From the NCBI GenBank assembly GCA_902766985.1, contig CACXFP010000245.1, positions 1 through 6,460 on the forward strand: a DNA stretch of 6,460 nucleotides. Direction: 5' to 3'. The translations under genes were made by a program, and so were the position numbers. Of the stretch, positions 3,714-6,460 are shown in pieces; positions within the stretch are counted from its first letter, which is position 1; the number at the start of each line of letters is the position of its first letter. This DNA comes from an uncultured Bacteroidia bacterium. GTDB lineage: Bacteria; Bacteroidota; Bacteroidia; Bacteroidales; UBA932. The notes under the pieces are model-generated. The model did not search any database, was not told the DNA's origin, and saw only the letters and a program-made list of their open reading frames with translations.

Positions 3714-5576
3714 CTATTTCAAGCCGCGAAGATACCTCTTCGTCTGGGCCGGCTGCTCGCGCATGCGGAGTTGCCAGAGCATTTCCTCAATGTTGACAAC
3801 CTCGTATGAGTCATCCAGATGGCTCATGCAGAGGCGAGCCGCACCTGAGGAATAGACTCCCCCCTTCGCGTCCAGCTCTGCCGTCTCGCTGCAGTCCGCC
3901 CCGGCATCCGTAAAGCTGCTCCAGGCATGGATGGCAACAAGATTGAAATCGGGATTATTGGCATCTGAATCAAGCTTGCGGGCCACGAAAGCCGGTGAGC
4001 CCTCGACATCCTGATATGGCGGATTGGCATTCCAGAGGGAATACTTCACGGTGACTACGGGGATGTCATAACCCGCAGAGTTCCTGAACCAGTATATGTT
4101 TCCCTTGCCTCCCGCATAAGGAGTGTACTGGAGGGCAATGACCCCGACAAGCTGGTCATTCGCTTCGATCATTGCCTTGTAGCATTCCTGGGCTTCAACG
4201 GAGCAGGCATCGTCCCGGGCCATAAGGCCAAGTACACGGACCCTGTGCTGACGCATCCACGCTGCCGTCTGGCGGGCCCTTTCCCTGAGAGCCTCCTGAC
4301 GGTTGCGGGCCTCTGCGAAACTGTCAGAATATATAACTCCTCCTCCCTGGACTTCGATGAAGGAACAGCCTTCTGGCTGGTTGGCAAGGATGGCTGCGTA
4401 GGCCTCCGGAGAAACCTGGGGGGTGAGCGTAGCGTTGATGCCGAAAGACGTCCTGGTAGCGGAGGCATCCGGATGGAGCAGGTACCTGTCGGTGAAAGAG
4501 TTCATCATCCACTGGGTGTTGTCGCCGTCGGTGAGATAAAAGGATACGAACCTCTTCCTGTTCTTTGAGAAATCTATGGTCCTGGGATCGAGTACCCTGG
4601 CAAGGTCGCTTTTCTGGCGTTTCCTGTAGGCGGCGTTGGCAAGAGGATAGTTGTATGCCCAGTCATTAACGGCGGTGTTAAGTCCGTACTTGCTGGTGGC
4701 TCCGTTGATGCCCCTTTCATCGTGGAGGCTGGAGTTCTCCCAGCCGAAGACTGATGAATTGGGTTCCATCAGGCTGCAGCATTTCTCGAAAATCTCCCAG
4801 TAGTCTCCCGTCTCCGGCCTTCCCGGCCGGTGATACATATGCATGAAGAACCATCCGTTCTGTATCGAGAAATCCTTTAACTCATAAGTGTTTGCAGGCA
4901 TGACGGTAAAACCGTTCCTTGAGCATCTGTCCATGAATTCGTTGAAAGCGTCAGGGACCGTCTTTGCAGAAGCATCGTAAACCATCCTGTATCCGGCCTT
5001 GTCGAATTTTGCCTTGTCTGCCCTGTCCACTATGATTCCTTTGTAGAAATGTGCTGCCGTAGTGGCGACGGCCGGGCTGTCGGGATTCTTTTCGATGTCC
5101 GTCAGGATATAACCGTCGCAGATCTTCGACATATCCACTTCATGTCCGCCTATCTGCATTCTACCTGCAAGGGCCAGATCCATCACCCCTACCGAGCCAA
5201 GTTTCCTGCAACCGTTGTCATCTAGGGACTTGAGCACGGCCTTGTAAGGGATGCTCCCATCCACCCACCCGGGAACCCAGAAGCCCACATCGTTCCTCCC
5301 TTCCTCGATGGCATAGGCCGCCAGGCCGCTGATCGAAGCGGCAAGGTTGTACTGCCGCAGCGAAGCGGTCGTCTTTCCATTTTCGGCAACCGTAAGGTCC
5401 ACGTAATACGGAGGCAGGTCGGTCAGGGAAGGATACTTGTACTGCCCGACATCCTCGATCGGGTCGTAAATGGAATCATACGCGACCCTGCGGGCGCAGG
5501 ATGCAGGAATCAAAATGGCCAGGATGGAAAGGACCTTGAATAATCTCACGTTTAAGAAAGTATTGATCAGTCTCAT
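3714..5576 (-). CDS. GxGYxYP-family putative glycoside hydrolase, probable lipoprotein, 620 aa
   Basis: I start at the ATG at 5576; a TTG two codons upstream (5582) is also in frame. Residues 1-27 form a signal peptide with LSILAILIPASC, making C27 a likely lipidated cysteine (position -3 is Pro, so the lipobox is imperfect). The N-terminal half (about 45-320) contains the pattern VFGWENSSLHDER (276-288) followed by GATSKYGLNTAVNDW (292-306), as in the N-terminal domain of GxGYxYP proteins. The second domain has VSFYLTDGDNTQWMM (344-358), the family's conserved SDGDNxQW segment, and later ALQYTPYAGGKGNIYWF and IPVVTVKYSLW. The stretch that should read SGxGYxYP appears as QGGGVIYSD (about 410-418). 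The family is annotated as a putative glycoside hydrolase with no established reaction. It follows the GH28-like gene by 10 nt, so the two form an operon, probably acting on the same glycan at the cell surface. Confidence 0.75.
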   Translation of the reverse strand: MRLINTFLNVRLFKVLSILAILIPASCARRVAYDSIYDPIEDVGQYKYPSLTDLPPYYVDLTVAENGKTTASLRQYNLAASISGLAAYAIEEGRNDVGFWVPGWVDGSIPYKAVLKSLDDNGCRKLGSVGVMDLALAGRMQIGGHEVDMSKICDGYILTDIEKNPDSPAVATTAAHFYKGIIVDRADKAKFDKAGYRMVYDASAKTVPDAFNEFMDRCSRNGFTVMPANTYELKDFSIQNGWFFMHMYHRPGRPETGDYWEIFEKCCSLMEPNSSVFGWENSSLHDERGINGATSKYGLNTAVNDWAYNYPLANAAYRKRQKSDLARVLDPRTIDFSKNRKRFVSFYLTDGDNTQWMMNSFTDRYLLHPDASATRTSFGINATLTPQVSPEAYAAILANQPEGCSFIEVQGGGVIYSDSFAEARNRQEALRERARQTAAWMRQHRVRVLGLMARDDACSVEAQECYKAMIEANDQLVGVIALQYTPYAGGKGNIYWFRNSAGYDIPVVTVKYSLWNANPPYQDVEGSPAFVARKLDSDANNPDFNLVAIHAWSSFTDAGADCSETAELDAKGGVYSSGAARLCMSHLDDSYEVVNIEEMLWQLRMREQPAQTKRYLRGLK

Positions 5577-5586
5577 ATACAATACA

Positions 5587-6460
5587 CTATTCGACGGTAA
5601 CTGCCGAAACGTAGGGATTCATTTCTATGTCTTCCAGCGTAATCCGGCGGCCGGCAACGGAAACATTCTCCAGCTTCACGCCATGGATGGCATGGGCTTC
5701 ATCGTAGCCGAGGAACTGGACTCCGGTTCCGGTCCTGGGCGGTGTCTTGAGGGTAATGTCCTTGAACGTCACGTTCTCTATGTGCCCCCTCTCAGGATCG
5801 GAGGTCCATACGGCATCGTTTATCCACAGGGAGATGAACCTTTCGGATTCTTCTATGCGGATATTCTCGAATGTCACGTCGCTGATAAGGGCGCTGTCGG
5901 TGTGATAGATCCTCAGCGACCATTCCCGGCAGGTGTCGTGGATGACGTCGCAGTCGCGGAAAACGACTCCCTTCACAGGATAGCGGAGCTCCGCACCAAT
6001 GCTCAGGGCATGCGCGACCTCGTTCCAGAGGACGCATTTCTCGGCCAGGATGTCCTCGCAGCCCCTTCCGCTTGACCCGAAGGCCTTGACTACGATAAGG
6101 TCGTCAAGGGTGCGGATGAAGCAGTCATGCACCCTGACATGGGAACTGCCGCAGATGTCGATCCCGTCGGAATTGGCCCTGAACCCGATAAGCTTGATAT
6201 TGTCTATCTCAACGTTCTCGGTATTGTCAACCACTACCGTCCAGCCGGAGGAATTGCGGATAATGACCCCTTCCAGATAGACATTGCGGCCGGAAATACC
6301 CAGCGGACCGCGGCTTCGGGCCCTGTGTACGCCATCCTCATCAATGATTCCCCTCCCTATGAACCGCACATTATCTCCGGTTATCCTGAAGCATCTCCCC
6401 GAACTCTTCTTCGGGTCGTGCCCGTCGCCTTCCTCCCAGTTGTGCCAGCGCAGGATCGCA
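5587..6460 (-). CDS. GH28-like right-handed beta-helix protein (5' end outside window)
   Basis: The frame is open from the right edge (first full codon 6457-6459) to the TAG at 5587-5589, giving 290 residues; a GTG at 6369 is not the real start because the frame continues upstream with beta-helix-like sequence. Repeating strand-turn units (NVEIDNIKLIGF, HVRVHDCFI, EDILAEKCVL, GVVFRDCDVIH, DVTFENIRIEE, NVTFKDITLK) show a parallel beta-helix. NSDGID (96-101) and TLDD (117-120) correspond to the catalytic NTD and DD motifs of glycoside hydrolase family 28 (polygalacturonase-type). AHALSIG (149-155) stands where GHGxSIG is usual, and RIY (183-185) where RIK is usual. Likely role: hydrolysis of a pectin-like or other acidic glycan outside the cytoplasm. 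The N-terminal half, including any signal peptide, is not visible. Promoter and upstream operon genes lie outside the window. Confidence 0.78.
   Translation of the reverse strand, partial: AILRWHNWEEGDGHDPKKSSGRCFRITGDNVRFIGRGIIDEDGVHRARSRGPLGISGRNVYLEGVIIRNSSGWTVVVDNTENVEIDNIKLIGFRANSDGIDICGSSHVRVHDCFIRTLDDLIVVKAFGSSGRGCEDILAEKCVLWNEVAHALSIGAELRYPVKGVVFRDCDVIHDTCREWSLRIYHTDSALISDVTFENIRIEESERFISLWINDAVWTSDPERGHIENVTFKDITLKTPPRTGTGVQFLGYDEAHAIHGVKLENVSVAGRRITLEDIEMNPYVSAVTVE

Noticed and set aside
3594..3855. Two small plus-strand ORFs across repeat copy 3
   Set aside because: They read through the repeat and into the antisense of the GxGYxYP gene; composition and position argue for chance.
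5577..5582. TTG start two codons before the ATG of the GxGYxYP protein
   Set aside because: The ATG gives a better signal peptide start and a normal 10-nt gap to the upstream stop codon; the TTG adds only two residues.
5470..6075. 201-codon plus-strand ORF over the operon junction
   Set aside because: It is antisense to the conserved GH28-like motifs and the signal peptide of the GxGYxYP protein; it spans both genes and the gap.

Overview
The window looks like chromosomal DNA of a gut-type Bacteroidetes (order Bacteroidales is my best guess). The evidence is threefold. Two perfect matches to the Bacteroidetes sigma factor -7 element (TAnnTTTG) sit just upstream of genes. There are no convincing Shine-Dalgarno sequences before the start codons. 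The right end carries a GxGYxYP-family protein next to a GH28-like beta-helix enzyme, a gene mix typical of Bacteroidetes glycan-degradation loci. Species cannot be named from the sequence.

Left part (1-2453, all on the minus strand). A Na/Pi cotransporter family protein with a C-terminal PhoU-like domain runs off the left edge. Upstream of it is a doubtful small secreted-protein ORF. Upstream of that is a ferritin-like protein gene with its own promoter and a clear intrinsic terminator. That terminator hairpin contains the start codon of the small ORF, and its U-tract encodes part of that ORF's apparent signal peptide.

Middle part (2454-3713). A two-gene toxin-antitoxin module lies on the plus strand: a RelE/HigB-like toxin first, then an XRE-type helix-turn-helix antitoxin. 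Its strong promoter places the transcription start practically on the toxin's ATG. The module is bracketed by three same-orientation copies of a short intergenic repeat, two upstream and one downstream. One copy sits inside a 76-nt palindromic element with arms of 16-17 bp. On the minus strand all three copies can form a small GNRA-capped hairpin. Both edges of the module also carry what look like broken gene ends: a rubredoxin/zinc-ribbon-like C-terminus at 2451-2546 and a signal-peptide-like fragment at 3553-3636. This suggests that the module and repeats have moved into, or been shuffled within, this locus.

Right part (3714-6460, minus strand). A two-gene operon encodes a GH28-like right-handed beta-helix protein (N-terminus outside the window) and, 10 nt downstream, a probable lipoprotein of the GxGYxYP putative glycoside hydrolase family. 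Both show substitutions in their family signature motifs. The operon probably ends at a hairpin plus U-tract built from repeat copy 3, converging with the toxin-antitoxin transcript.

The most interesting material is the repeat-bracketed toxin-antitoxin cassette with its leaderless-looking transcript, followed by the ferritin-like protein with apparently altered diiron ligands.
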